Below, one piece after another: positions 29,201-40,300 of a stretch of 64,000 nucleotides of DNA. The notes below the pieces were generated by a model, which saw only the letters and a list, made by a program, of their open reading frames with translations, was not told the DNA's origin and ran no database searches. Position 1 is the stretch's first letter; each line of letters starts with the position of its first letter. Origin of the DNA: Nematopogon swammerdamellus (lineage: Eukaryota > Arthropoda > Insecta > Lepidoptera > Adelidae); assembly GCA_946902875.1 (NCBI GenBank), contig OX336340.1:21281566-21345565 (forward strand). Direction: 5' to 3'. The position numbers were made by a program, and so were the translations under genes.

Positions 29201-31936
29201 TGTTTCTTGGCTGGTGTCGCTTTCAATGCGGGTTTAGCCGGAGTCGCTGCAAGTTTGGCTGGAGTTTTCTGAGCGGGCTTTGGAGCTTCATCGCTGTCGT
29301 CACTGTCATCTGAAGATGACTCTTGTTTCTTGGCCGGCGTGGGTTTTACATTAGCGTTCTGTGGCTTGACTGCCTTTTTTTGAGGCGGTTTTGTAGCGTC
29401 ATCATCGCTATCATCCGATGATGATTCTGCCTTCTTCGCTGGTGTAGCTTTTAGAGCAACTGGTGCTTTCTGTGAAAATTCATTTTTATAGAAAAAAATT
29501 CTACATAGGTAGCTTTTTGCATCAGTCAAGTTTATGATGGTAATATTGAACAAACTCAGAGGTAGTGACGATAAATGTATAGTAAAAATAATCATAGTGA
29601 TCATTCCACTAAATTCTCATCACTGTTTGTTCATAATTGAAAATCACATTTATTTGAAGAGGACATATTCCTTTGAGAATATGAATGACTTCCATACAAA
29701 GCTTCCGTGCTTCGTGTTTAGTTCAGTGTGACATGTGCAAGAAATAATGTGCCATTGCACTCTGACATCTCAATAGTGTAATACGGTTCACCTTCGACTA
29801 CAATGCTTTTGTTAGTGAACGCTTGTCAAATCCATGAGAAATGGTTTGGACCTCGGATTGGACTAGACGAAACCGGAGGTCATGAAAATGGGCATAAGTA
29901 AATTTTCACAAAAGAAAAAAACCCAATATGAAAGTGAATCGATACTCACAGCCGCTGGCTTTTCATCCTCAGAACTGTCCGAGTCATCCGAACTGTCAGC
30001 TTTGCCCTTCACGACAGGACCGCTGCCGTTCATCAGTTTTCCACTAAAAACATTAAACTTAACTACAGTACAAATATATTACAGTTTATCAAATAGTTTA
30101 TAAGGTGGATGTTCAGAGGTAGTGACGAACATGCATCAAATCATGTATTTTAGATATCATTTCCACATTGGTGTTCATCATTTGATTAGTATGTGCTGTA
30201 GCCAAGCAATAGGACAAGAATTCAAGCAGCAAGTAAGGCAGGAATATATGTAGTTGCCTACTGTAGCGAAGCATTATTAAATTTTATATTTTATGAATAA
30301 ATAAATTATGTTTGTTAAATTGTTTTGATTTTTTCACTTCTGAATGTAGTTTCTCTTCACAGTGAAATAGGTGTAATATAAAATAAATAAAACAGTCTGA
30401 CTTTTTTTTTTTACTTAAGCGTACACCACACAAAATACTTTTAGGTGTCACAAAATTGTGAAATCCTAAAATATAAACTTGCCTAAGGACATTTTGGTCT
30501 GTGCCTAAAGCAAAGCAAAGTTCTTGATTTTCAAAATAGCACTCTTTATATATAATGTTATATGCAACACTATAAAATATATAATGTTGTGCAATAGTAA
30601 AACACTTCTTACCTGGCAGCATCTGTGGTCTTCTTGTACTGTGTGAATATGTCTAACAGTGACGTAGACTTTTTGGGTAATGATTTCTGTAATAAAAACA
30701 AAAATAGGATTAGTTAACTTTTTTTTAATTCAAATTAATTTTATAAAAGTTGGCAAAGGCAAACATTGAAATTTTTTCAGAGTATTGGGTTAACCACGTG
30801 AAATACAGAAAGAATTTGTTTTTTTTTTTACAATAAAATTGTAGAAATTTCATAAAACTTGATAAAATCAAACTGTAATTTTTTGTGAAGATTGTGTGAA
30901 CCACGGTTAAACACAGAATCAATTTGCCCGTCTCGGTAATGATTATGATTTAAAGTTAGGGCCCCTGAGCCGTTGTCACTGCGACCTAGGAAGATCTCGT
31001 CGCGGTATGTATACTATATCTGGCGCTCTGCGGGCGCGGGCATCTCGCGTACACCACGCGGTCCAATGGTAAATTTTACAAAACAAATGTTTTAGGTATA
31101 CTATATCTAGCGCTCTGCGGGCGCGAGCATCTCGCGTATACCACGCGGTCCAATGGTAAACTTTGCAAAGCAAATGTTTTAGTTGTAGAGGTGCCAGTTG
31201 TGCGCGAGTATTGGCGGCTTTAAGCTCGCAGCGGGCGGGAGACAAAACAACGACGGTTGCGGCCTATTAGGGACTGCATTATTTTACCTAAACATTGATA
31301 TAATATGATTTGTATAAATAGGGGAATTGTAAATTTTAGGTTAAAAAAAAATCATGAGCGTGTTTCGTTTTCCCTGGAGTTAAACTAGTGAATCTTTACT
31401 TATTTTACATTGCTCTATGGGTAATTTAATTGGCATTATGAACCAATAGAGCTTGACGATCCTTGAGACTTCATTATTTTACTAAATATTTTATTTGATG
31501 CGCGCGGTGCCGAATCTCCTCGCGTGGCTTTGAAGTAATGGAAATTGTGGGTTTCATAACAAAGTTTTTGGAAGACCAAGGGTCAACAGAGGACGACGAC
31601 GCTCCATAACGACCACGCACTCCTCACTCTTCAGAAATAGTCACTCCTATGAGTGGCGTACTATGTGTAAGCCGATACTAATGCTGCAGTAAATAATCTG
31701 CCCAGAACTCGTTACTCAAGGCATACATTCAGCACTATTACAATAGAAGAATACTATAATAAAAATCAAGGTATCGACGAGGAAAGATGTCGCGTGGTGG
31801 GTACCACACGTGGTGGGGTTATGGTACGTACCGCTTTCGTCTTTTTCTGGAAAGCAGTAGCGATGCTGGGGTCGATTGTCAATAGGTACCGATGCACCAA
31901 CGATGCCACCTCACTTTGAAGTTCCGCCGCACTCAT
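26054..31936 (-). CDS. Nopp140: Nopp140 (NOLC1), SRP40-tailed isoform
   Basis: Coding exons: 31832-31936, 30613-30686, 29950-30043, 28495-29469, 27962-28084, 27482-27619, 26054-26206; 553 residues. Nopp140 is a nucleolar and Cajal-body chaperone that binds snoRNPs and links them to ribosome biogenesis. Seen here: an N-terminal LisH-type segment (residues about 5-35, [19 protein letters not shown]), a central low-complexity region of about 11 alternating acidic Ser/Asp/Glu clusters and basic KTPAKP/ATPAKK stretches (residues 75-457), and a C-terminal SRP40 domain ([18 protein letters not shown] and SVNSIKFE). The Ser clusters are casein-kinase-2-like sites, which in the family are heavily phosphorylated. 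Exons 4 to 7 join in phase 0, so either last exon fits. It is divergent from MARCHF8. Very confident. Confidence 0.93.
26397..26660 (+). repeat. LINE-like 3' end repeat, copy 1
   Basis: About 265 bp nearly identical to 62996-63285, sharing CCTGATTCACTTAATTAATA, GTCGGTTCTTCTTCGTGGG and a CAATA-rich tail. It lies in the intron before the SRP40 exon. The orientation is inferred from the tail. Confidence 0.7.
26797..27318 (-). CDS. Nopp140: Nopp140 alternative last exon: RGG domain
   Basis: Acceptor GCGTAG (phase 0), 173 codons, stop TAG at 26797-26799. GC-rich, made of tandem variants of DRGGFRGG and RGRGGF. An overlapping frame on this strand is open for 178 codons only because of the repeat composition and is not the coding frame. 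Confidence 0.9.
   Translation of the reverse strand, partial: AQENGDEEEEGEGEEGERRFSGNFRGRGRGGFNDRGRGGRGGFNDRGRGRGGFDRGGRGRGGFRGGRGGFDRGDGEGGGFRGGRGGDGEGGGFRGGYRGRGGDRGGFRGGDRGGFRGGDRGGFRGRGGGDRGDRKSWGGERGGGRGGGRGGFNDRKSFGGGGDAPQNKKITFD
26797..31936 (-). CDS. Nopp140: Nopp140, RGG-tailed isoform
   Basis: Same first six coding exons as the SRP40 isoform, then 26797-27318; 676 residues. Flies are known to make Nopp140-True (SRP40 end) and Nopp140-RGG from one locus by alternative splicing, and this gene has the same layout. The alternative exon begins with an acidic stretch ([14 protein letters not shown]) and continues as many RGG/GGF repeats, ending [10 protein letters not shown] then TAG. 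RGG boxes bind RNA and are arginine-methylation targets in other nucleolar proteins such as fibrillarin. Confidence 0.9.
27675..27900 (-). repeat. Family C repeat in a Nopp140 intron
   Basis: A minus-oriented copy between exons 5 and 6, with the hairpin halves GGTGTTGTAATTTAC and GCAGCACAACACC and flanking ATGT repeats. Confidence 0.75.
28495..29469 (-). CDS. Nopp140: Nopp140 exon 4: acidic/basic repeat domain
   Basis: 325 codons between acceptor TTTTCACAG and donor GTAGGG, phase 0 both sides. Nine acidic clusters such as [16 protein letters not shown] alternate with Lys/Pro/Ala-rich stretches. The repeat structure means copy number could vary between alleles. Confidence 0.92.
31009..31182. 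repeat. Two tandem 87-bp units in Nopp140 intron 1
   Basis: Units 31009-31095 and 31096-31182 start GTATACTATATCT and end ATGTTTTAG, differing at only a few positions. Confidence 0.85.
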
Positions 31937-33554
31937 TTTGGCGGCTATTTTCTCTAATTTACACTACACAAGCCGATTCACACGCGGTGACATGTGAGGC
32001 GGCTACGGAAAGAATTCTATGACGTACGTATGACAGCTCGCACAGTGATAGAGGGCATAGACTAGATGAAAATGCTGCCAATTATAAATAAAGATTATAC
32101 CGAAAATAAAATATGAAAAAACACAACATTTAAACGAAATAATGACATAATGTAACACGCTGTGTTTCTCACTAATAATAAAAACTTGGAAATATAATTA
32201 TTTTAATACTTTTTGTTAACTTTTTTATAATAATGCTCGTTATTATTTTGATAATGATTCAAATATCCCTTTAAATTGGGGAAAATGTGCCAGGGAACTG
32301 TTTTGGTTGGTAATGTTGTCAGCACTGCAAATGAAAACCGGAAAACACATAGACAAATACTAAACGCTACCGCATGCATGGCTGTAGTGCTGCCATATTA
32401 ATTGACTCGTTCACATGTTTCACTTGTTTAGAAATTGGCCTACATTACATCAGATTACATGGTGACCACTGACCGTTATCAAATTATGGTGTGAAGTGTG
32501 GACGGAATCGTGATTCGTACTTCTGCTAACATTGTTTTATTTTTTGACGTGATGATGTCACGTCTTATAAATTGATGAACACCGGCTGCACGCACGAAGA
32601 AGTGTAACGTTCCATCTAAACCTGTGTGTGCAAGCGAGAGCGCGATAGAGACCTGTGTGTGCAAGCGAGAGCGCGATAGAGAGGCATATTATACAATAGT
32701 AGAAAATACAAAATATATTTCTCCGTCTTTTGCGAGCCTCGAGGCTCGAACCCGCGGTCCCTGCCACCATCACTGACCAGACGTGTTATATCCACGCAGG
32801 CTATCGACCGTGTACTTATCGCTGCAAATTTTCTCAACAGTATGTATGTGAATTTCATGGAGCGACATCTAGCGTCCACATCTAGCGTCAATATTAAATT
32901 AAATACTTCAGCCAGCGGTATACTTGATTTAGCAGTTAGGTAATTGTTGCAACGTTGAACATGTAGATGGCGCTATGTAGGTTTTTTATATATAAATTAA
33001 ACAAAAATTTATAGTCGTTATTTTCTCATATTTTTTATTAGTTAATATCACATCTTTATCATGTACTTAAATTAATTTTACATGGTAAATATCCGCCGGA
33101 ACTGATTTACTTTATGACATCATCACGTAAAACTATCGTCCGTAAACCAACAGACAACCAATTTTTTATTTTATATTAATGCGATAACTAAAATCGTGAA
33201 TTTTTTGTAAAGTTTTGTGGTAGATGAGATTAGCGACGACGTAGTTCTCCCTCCCTCTCACCAGAATCTCTTTTTCTCTTCGCACCGCACCCCCACGTAC
33301 GAAGAGTGTTTCTTTCTTTGCAGTATTTGCAGTATATAAAAAGTTTATGGTTATTTTTATTATTGTGTTTACAAAAAAAAGTGTGCGTAAAAAAACTTTA
33401 TTATTGAAAGATTTTTGAACTTTTTGGGTAGGCAAAAAATGGCTTATTTATTTTTTTATAACCACGTAAAAAACTTTATTCTCTGAAGTATGCAGCCCAG
33501 ATTAGATGACGTCAGCATATGGAGTCATACAAAGACTGCAAAGAGACACCCATA
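31937..33554. other. Nopp140 upstream region
   Basis: Between the divergent Nopp140 and MARCHF8 genes. It should contain the Nopp140 promoter and 5'UTR, but no core motif was clear. A 31-bp tandem duplication (CCTGTGTGTGCAAGCGAGAG onward) lies at 32621-32682, and a tRNA-like B-box (GGGTTCGAGCC, minus strand) near 32735-32760 suggests an old SINE. Confidence 0.5.
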
Positions 33555-33966
33555 GGGCGTTTTTGCACTTGCGACCGCACGACACGATTTGCGGTCACGT
33601 TTCTCAACACACGACGTACTGCACACGACATATCGTTCGTACGTTTTTCCACTAGTGACGATTCAGCAACTACACGGCAGTCACGGCTTGTTTGTAGTCT
33701 TCACGTGAGCACGCTCATCGTCGTCGTGTCGTGCGGTGCGTCGTCAGCAAGTTCCAACTTGTTTCGTACAGCCGCTATGTCGTCACCGCAAAAAAAACGT
33801 AACGACATAGCGGCACGGACGACATAGCCAAAAAGTCGTTTGCAAAACGTGTGTCGTGCTGTGCGGTGTCGTTGCGTGAGTAAACGGCTCATATAAATAT
33901 ATGGCGCTCGGAGTCGTGCGTGACCGCATTTTGTCGTGTCGTGTCGTCGCAAGTGCAAAAACGCCC
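33555..33966. mobile_element. MITE with TIR GGGCGTTTTTGCACTTGCGAC
   Basis: 412 bp with 21-bp perfect ends, flanked by TA on both sides. The interior is rich in CGTGTCGTGT-like words and has a central palindrome around CGCTATGTCGT. It lies between the Nopp140 and MARCHF8 promoters. Confidence 0.82.
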
Positions 33967-34319
33967 TAAGAGTAATATTGTTGAGACACCTTGTCAAGTA
34001 CGGAGTATCAAAGTACGTCAAATGTCTTGCGGATGACAGCAAAATATAGGTATCTATGGTACTTACTTTGGTAGGTATTGACATTTTGCAGAAGGTTTTG
34101 TTCTCTCATCAGCTCGGTGCTCGGTTTTGTGCGGTTTGTGTAGGTGGATGGACGTTATCTGCTGTGGGTTGTGCTGCAGCGGCTGGCTGTGAGGTTGAAA
34201 GTTGCGAGATGTGTAGTGTACCGGATAGTGCAGCGCGGGCGCGCAGCTGAGCGGTGGGTGTGCATTGGGGGCGGGACTCGAGTGGCGCGGCGGCGAGGGG
34301 CTCGGTCGCTGTTGGCAGG

Positions 34320-37300
34320 ATGCCCGTGCAGCAGATCAACGTCAAGAACTCGGCCGACATCGAGAGCTTCGAGTGGGCCATGTCGGCGGGAGGCGGAGGC
34401 GCGGCGGGCGCAATGCCGGCGCGCGCCGGATCCGGCAGCAGCCAAACCTCGTACAGTAACTCCAGCGGCGATATCTGCCGAATCTGCCACTGCGAGAGCG
34501 ACGCACACAACCCCCTACTGGCGCCCTGCTACTGCTCAGGTTTTGTGCTAACATTTCCTTTGTGCTTCGAAGATAGCTGCTGCATAAGTTTTCTGTTGAT
34601 GTGCCTATTTAATTAATTGATCTTTTAGAAAAGTGCTCTTTTCAGGTTTCCGCTATTAAGCCTACGCAGTATGTCTGTCTTTTTTTTTATAGAATTTGAC
34701 ACAGTTGGCTACATCTGTGATGTCAGCCCATGACACATTGGTGAACCAGGTGCCATGTCAGTGTCTGTCTGTCCTACTGCTGTATCTTTGGAACCGTAAT
34801 ACGTAGCCGGTTGAAATTTTCACAGAATAGGTATGTGGGATTATGGCGGCTGTAACAACAAATAATAAAAGGTAAACAATAACTGGGTTCACCATACATG
34901 AAACCAGTTTTTTTCAAGTTTGTTCTGCCCTGCGCGCTTCCCACCCCGCCCGAGCTCCCCTCTACTTACCGCCCTTACCGCATACCTCAGCTGTTGGGAC
35001 ACACCTTCATGCATACCAACACTCTGTATCATGACAATCGGGGTAAGCAGAGTAATCGGTATTGTGCTGCAAGAATTCTGTTAAATAACAACACTTCACC
35101 GAAATTCGGACAAGATAACTATCAAGCAGCAAGTAAGGCACGAAGACCCACCTGCTGCATGACTCGGTGGAAAGACCGCGCCAAGGTTAGAGGTGGCTAA
35201 CCTGTCGCCCTTTAGCACGACATCTTGTCCTTATCCCTTAGTCGTTTTTACGACATGCACAGAGAGAGATGCAGTTGGGACACAATTTCTCTATCTTTGC
35301 ATCGATGCCTCTTTCTAGTAGTATACATATTAGCTCACTGTGAATAAGTACATGTTGTTCATATTTATTCATTGTATGTTGAAGCTGCTCTGTATTCAAG
35401 ATACTACCATGAAGATATGCAAAGAGAGTGAATCCGCACAAGGACAATTGCATGCAAATGGTACAAGGAAACAATAGATTTAGATTAATTATAATTGTAA
35501 GTTGTACGCAGTAAATATGTTCTTTCACGGAGAACCGATGGATGTCCTCCTGGTGTCGTCGCTGGCACGCAACTGAGGCGAAGGTCCACAACACTACACC
35601 AAACGGAGTCCAAAGCTCTCGTCCTAATCTCTAAGTTTCGACTCTACCAGTTCTAGGCTGCCAAACACCAACTCCCAGGTGACTCCTGGGCCGAAGCTCT
35701 GCGAAGGCAATTTCTCTGCGACTACTAGTGCTCTATCTTGCGGCTTGGAGGAGCCTGCGGAGGCTACTCCAGCTCAAACGCCGCACCACAGAGAGCTTTC
35801 CGAACTCTCGTCGACCACGAACGATATGCAACTGTTTGCGCGACTTTGGCGCAGCTCGGGTCTCGCCCTTCGCGTTCCGAACACCCTCTGGCGGCCTACC
35901 TACTAAATACAAACAAATACAGACGCTCTCAGCGCCCATACATGTCAACCTTTTTGTCCGCGTCATAGCCAGCATGGCGCGTGGGCGTGGTTTCGCGAAG
36001 TATGGTGTGTGTCTGATCTTTCGTTGAAGTATTGGGCAGACACCCGCACCGGCTGCCTATAAAAAAAAACTAAAACGTGGCGAACAAATGAAAAATTTAA
36101 GGGCGGGAGATTGCAATGTGTAAGTTTTATTTCAAACAATATACAGGGTGTCCCAGAAACCGACGATAATCCTTGGACAGCTGATAGGTCTGCTAATTAC
36201 CTCTCAGAATATCTAATTTTAGGTTTAGTAAAAATGGCTTAGTTTTTGAGATATTGTCATTTTTGTAAAAATCCAAAATTTTCTCCCTCAGCTCATTTTT
36301 TTAAATGCCACAAGTACAAATGTAAGATTTTCTTAAATCTAGTTTTTATCAAATATTTCTGAAAAGTAAGGTTTTCACACGGTATAATTTATTTTTTCAT
36401 GTTTAATCCTGCTTAGCTGAAAAACAACTTAAGAGCCACATGTTACATTTTTTTCAGCCCTCTAAAAGAATAGCCCCACTGCATCTCTCCCCGTGTATGT
36501 CGTTAAAGGCGACTAAGGGCGGCGGTCTGCAGACACCCCGGTCGACTTGTGGCTTTCATGGAAGACATAGGCTGGCTTGGGTAGCTGGAGATTGCGGGGT
36601 TTTGCACGAAGGTCCCCAACCAAGCAGGATTAGTTTGCAGGCCTAGAGCCAACCCCAAACCAAACAACAACAACAACAACAACCACTGCCGCCACCGAGG
36701 GACCAATGGTGCAGTCAACAAAGCCAAAATCACCTCTCCTCGCGAAACCACGCTCAGTTAGGCGCCATGCCAGCAGATTTGCGGACTGCGACGTTTGGAA
36801 ACTCCCAGGTGAAAGGATTCGGGAAACACACACGCCGGAAGACGGTTCCACACCTTGCGGTTCGGGAAAATAATGATTTTGAGAATAAAGAATAAATTGT
36901 ATCTTGTGTGCATAAAAATTAAACACATTAGTTTTGATTCAAAACATCCATGAACTAAACTAAGTAATTTGTAAACCAAACATAAATTTAAAAAATATTT
37001 AACTATTGTTAAGCGGATTGTAAAAACTAAACAGGCCAAATTGAAGCATAGTTTGCTACCATACGAATGATGCATAAAGAATAAACCGTAAAAAAAAAAC
37101 ACTACATTTGTTGACCACACTGGTCAACAAAACACAGAGGAAGCGTTTTCCGTGCAGCAAATATTTTTGAAAATAACTATATTTTAACCATTTGCAGGGA
37201 GCCTGAAGTACGTGCATCAGAGCTGCCTGCAGCAGTGGCTAACCGCGTCGGAGACCAGGTCCTGCGAGCTGTGCAAGTTCAACTTTATCATGCACACCAA

Positions 37301-40300
37301 GATCAAACCGTTCAATGAGGCAAGAATTATAGAATTGTTTTATAAAACTGTAGGTCCCTTCCCTTGCCTCTTATTAGGCGGTAGACTTAAATTGCAGCCG
37401 ACTGGTTTGATACCACCGTACTGGATGTAAGATAGGATGTATGTATATTGATCATCATTATCAATACCATTTAGGTTTGATGCAATTTTATTTAGTTTTA
37501 TTACCGATCTATTCTTTGTCTGTTGGTAAAATTTTGTCATTGTTATTATTTTGGTTAAGGTTTATTTTTATTTTTTCTTATATTTCCATATTATTATGTT
37601 ATGTTTCCTAAACTACTAATATGTAATCCCTTATGGAAATTTTTAATAGGCCATCGTAAGTGTTCATTCTATCTGTATAATTTGTATAATTTGTGCTGTT
37701 GATTTCCTGAAAAAAAAAAAATTAAAAAAAGATGACCGCATAGCAGCCTCCGCTGTGTTCTCTTCTAGTCCAGTATAGCCAGCAAACCAAAGGGAAGTCT
37801 TCAGTATGGCACCTACCTTCCTTGGTGGTGATATTGCCTGGAGCATGTGCCACTCTGACTCAGCTAACCATAAATAAAAAAGTTTTATACATGACTCTAA
37901 CTGCTACCTTCTTTTTGGAACTTTTTGCTTTATTCATGATCAAACTGCGACCTCTAATACACATTAGGTCAGGGCTCCCAATCTTATATGGACAGCGACA
38001 CCCTTGAAATGTTTTAAATTTCTTTGTTAAGAGTATGTAATACTTCACATTGCTTTGCATGATCCTCTGTTGTATAGTTGAGTACTAATGTTGACAAAAA
38101 CATGATTCCATTACATTTTCTCATTATTGTATTGTAAGACAAAATATACTTTATTGTGCACCAACCGTGATGTGCTGTCATCACGAGTGAGTGCTGGAAC
38201 AATTATTTTAAGGTTCCGTATCGATACGGAATCCAATTACTAAGCCTGTCTGTCTGTCTGTCTGTCCGAGGGCTGTATCTTTTGAACTGTAATAGGTTGA
38301 AATTTTTACAGAATATTTGTTATGATGGCGGATATGCCACCAAATAAAAAAATTATAATAATTGAAAGACTCTCAATAATAAATAAGCTATGTCGAACGC
38401 GAGATGCAAGTAGGAACATATGTGGCTACGGAACCCTCTCAATATTCCAGAGGAAGTAATAAGCGCACTTAATACCAACCAATTCAAAAATAGACTAGAT
38501 AAGTATCTAACAAATAAAACATAATCTCAAAAAGAGTGCTCAAGAACGATAATTAAATAAAAAAAATAATTAAAAAAATCTATGATAATGACAAAAACAA
38601 CAAATTTTAACTGGATTTAGACGTATCAGCCTAGGCTACCTGTCTAAAATAAATAAATAGATATGAATGTGTCAAGAGTGGACATCACTACAATTCTAAG
38701 GCTTCGGTCAGGTCACACTCCACTAAACAAAAAAGCCCCCAAATTGTAGCCTTTGCATGAAAGAGGAGGACCAATTCCAGGTTCTCATGGAGTGTGGGCG
38801 GAACGTCGACCTAATAGAAGGTTTAGTCATCAGTTTACAGACGGATGGGATGAACTTGGTATGCGCTATACATTGTGCACTGGGTGATCCACTCTCCGCG
38901 CACTGTCAAGAAGTTATAAAATTCTTTAAAAATTCTCTCACTTTGAGGGATGTTTAATTAATTTCTGAACTCTATCAACTTAAAAGTCACCATGGGGCTG
39001 ACATGTCCGAATACGGCTGAAGCCCTAAACTTAAATTAAGATTTAAAAAAACCCCAGTTGCACTCCGGGAGTGCCGGCAGAAGTGAAAACTTTTTGTATT
39101 TCCGAAAATAATTCTTAGGTGGTTATAAAAAAAACTAAACACCGTAACATTGCTTAAAAAAGAAAACAAAAGAAAAAAAAAACAAACAAATTTTTGAGGG
39201 AATCGAACCCATGGTCATAAAATACAAATCCTACACTCTTACCATTGAGCCACGAAATCACATAAACGACCAAACGAATATCGGATTCCCTTGATTCGCT
39301 TTCGGCTTTACTGTCACTGAGAGACGAACAGAATTGATCCATAGCCACTCTTAACTTAACCCTTAATGCAATGACTTAAGGTTACATTTTAAATAATAAA
39401 AATAAATCTGACGCTTTTCAAGATCTGACGCGAGTTTAACATTTTTTACCCCCCTAAAAAAGTGCCAAGCGCCGCTAAAGAAGTTTTCACTTCAAAAAAA
39501 GGGTTCAAACCGTCCGGATCGGCAACGGCGCACTGAATGAAGGTCGGATGTGTAGAATGTTGCGTGTCTGTGCAGTGGCGACTGCTGGAGATGTCGGGGG
39601 TGGAGCGCCGGCGGCTGTGCTGCGCGGTGCTGTTCCACTGCGTGGCGGCGCTGTGCGTCATGTGGTCGCTCTTCGTGCTCATCGAGCGCGCCGTCGAGGA
39701 GGTCAACAGGGGCATCATTGGTCAGTTTTTAACCCGCGACGAAAAAAGAGGGGGGATTATAGGTTTAACGTTTGTGTGTATGTGTGTATGCATTTCTCCC
39801 CGTGCATGTCGTAAAAGGCGACTAAGGGATAAGGATAAGATGCCGCGCTAAAGGGCGACAGGTTCGCCACCTCTCACCTTGGGACGGTATTTCCACCGAG
39901 TCATGCAGCATGTGGGTCTTTGTGCCTTACTTGCTGCTTGATAGTTATCTTGCCCGAATACTTTGCGAAATGTGGTGGTCAGTGTTGTGCTGCAATTTAC
40001 CAGAATACATGCAGCACAACACCGATTACTCTGCTTACCCCGAATGTCGGGATTCAGCGTGTGTGATATGTATGTGTAAGGGTGTATGTGTGTATGGGTG
40101 TGTCTGACTGTGGCATCGTAGCTCCCAAACGGATGGATCGATTTGGATGCGGTTTTTTTTATTAGAATGCTGGTTTAATCGGAATGGTTGTTAGCTATGT
40201 TTGTAATCAAGTATTATTAAGTAATTAAAAAATTAATAATCTTAAAAATTTGACCGATTTGCATGCGGTTTTTTTTTAAAGCTGGTAAAAGTTAAATAAA

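Noticed and set aside
34144..34551. 135-codon frame overlapping MARCHF8 exon 1
   Set aside because: Shifted reading of the GC-rich first exon; the RING-CH frame is the correct one.
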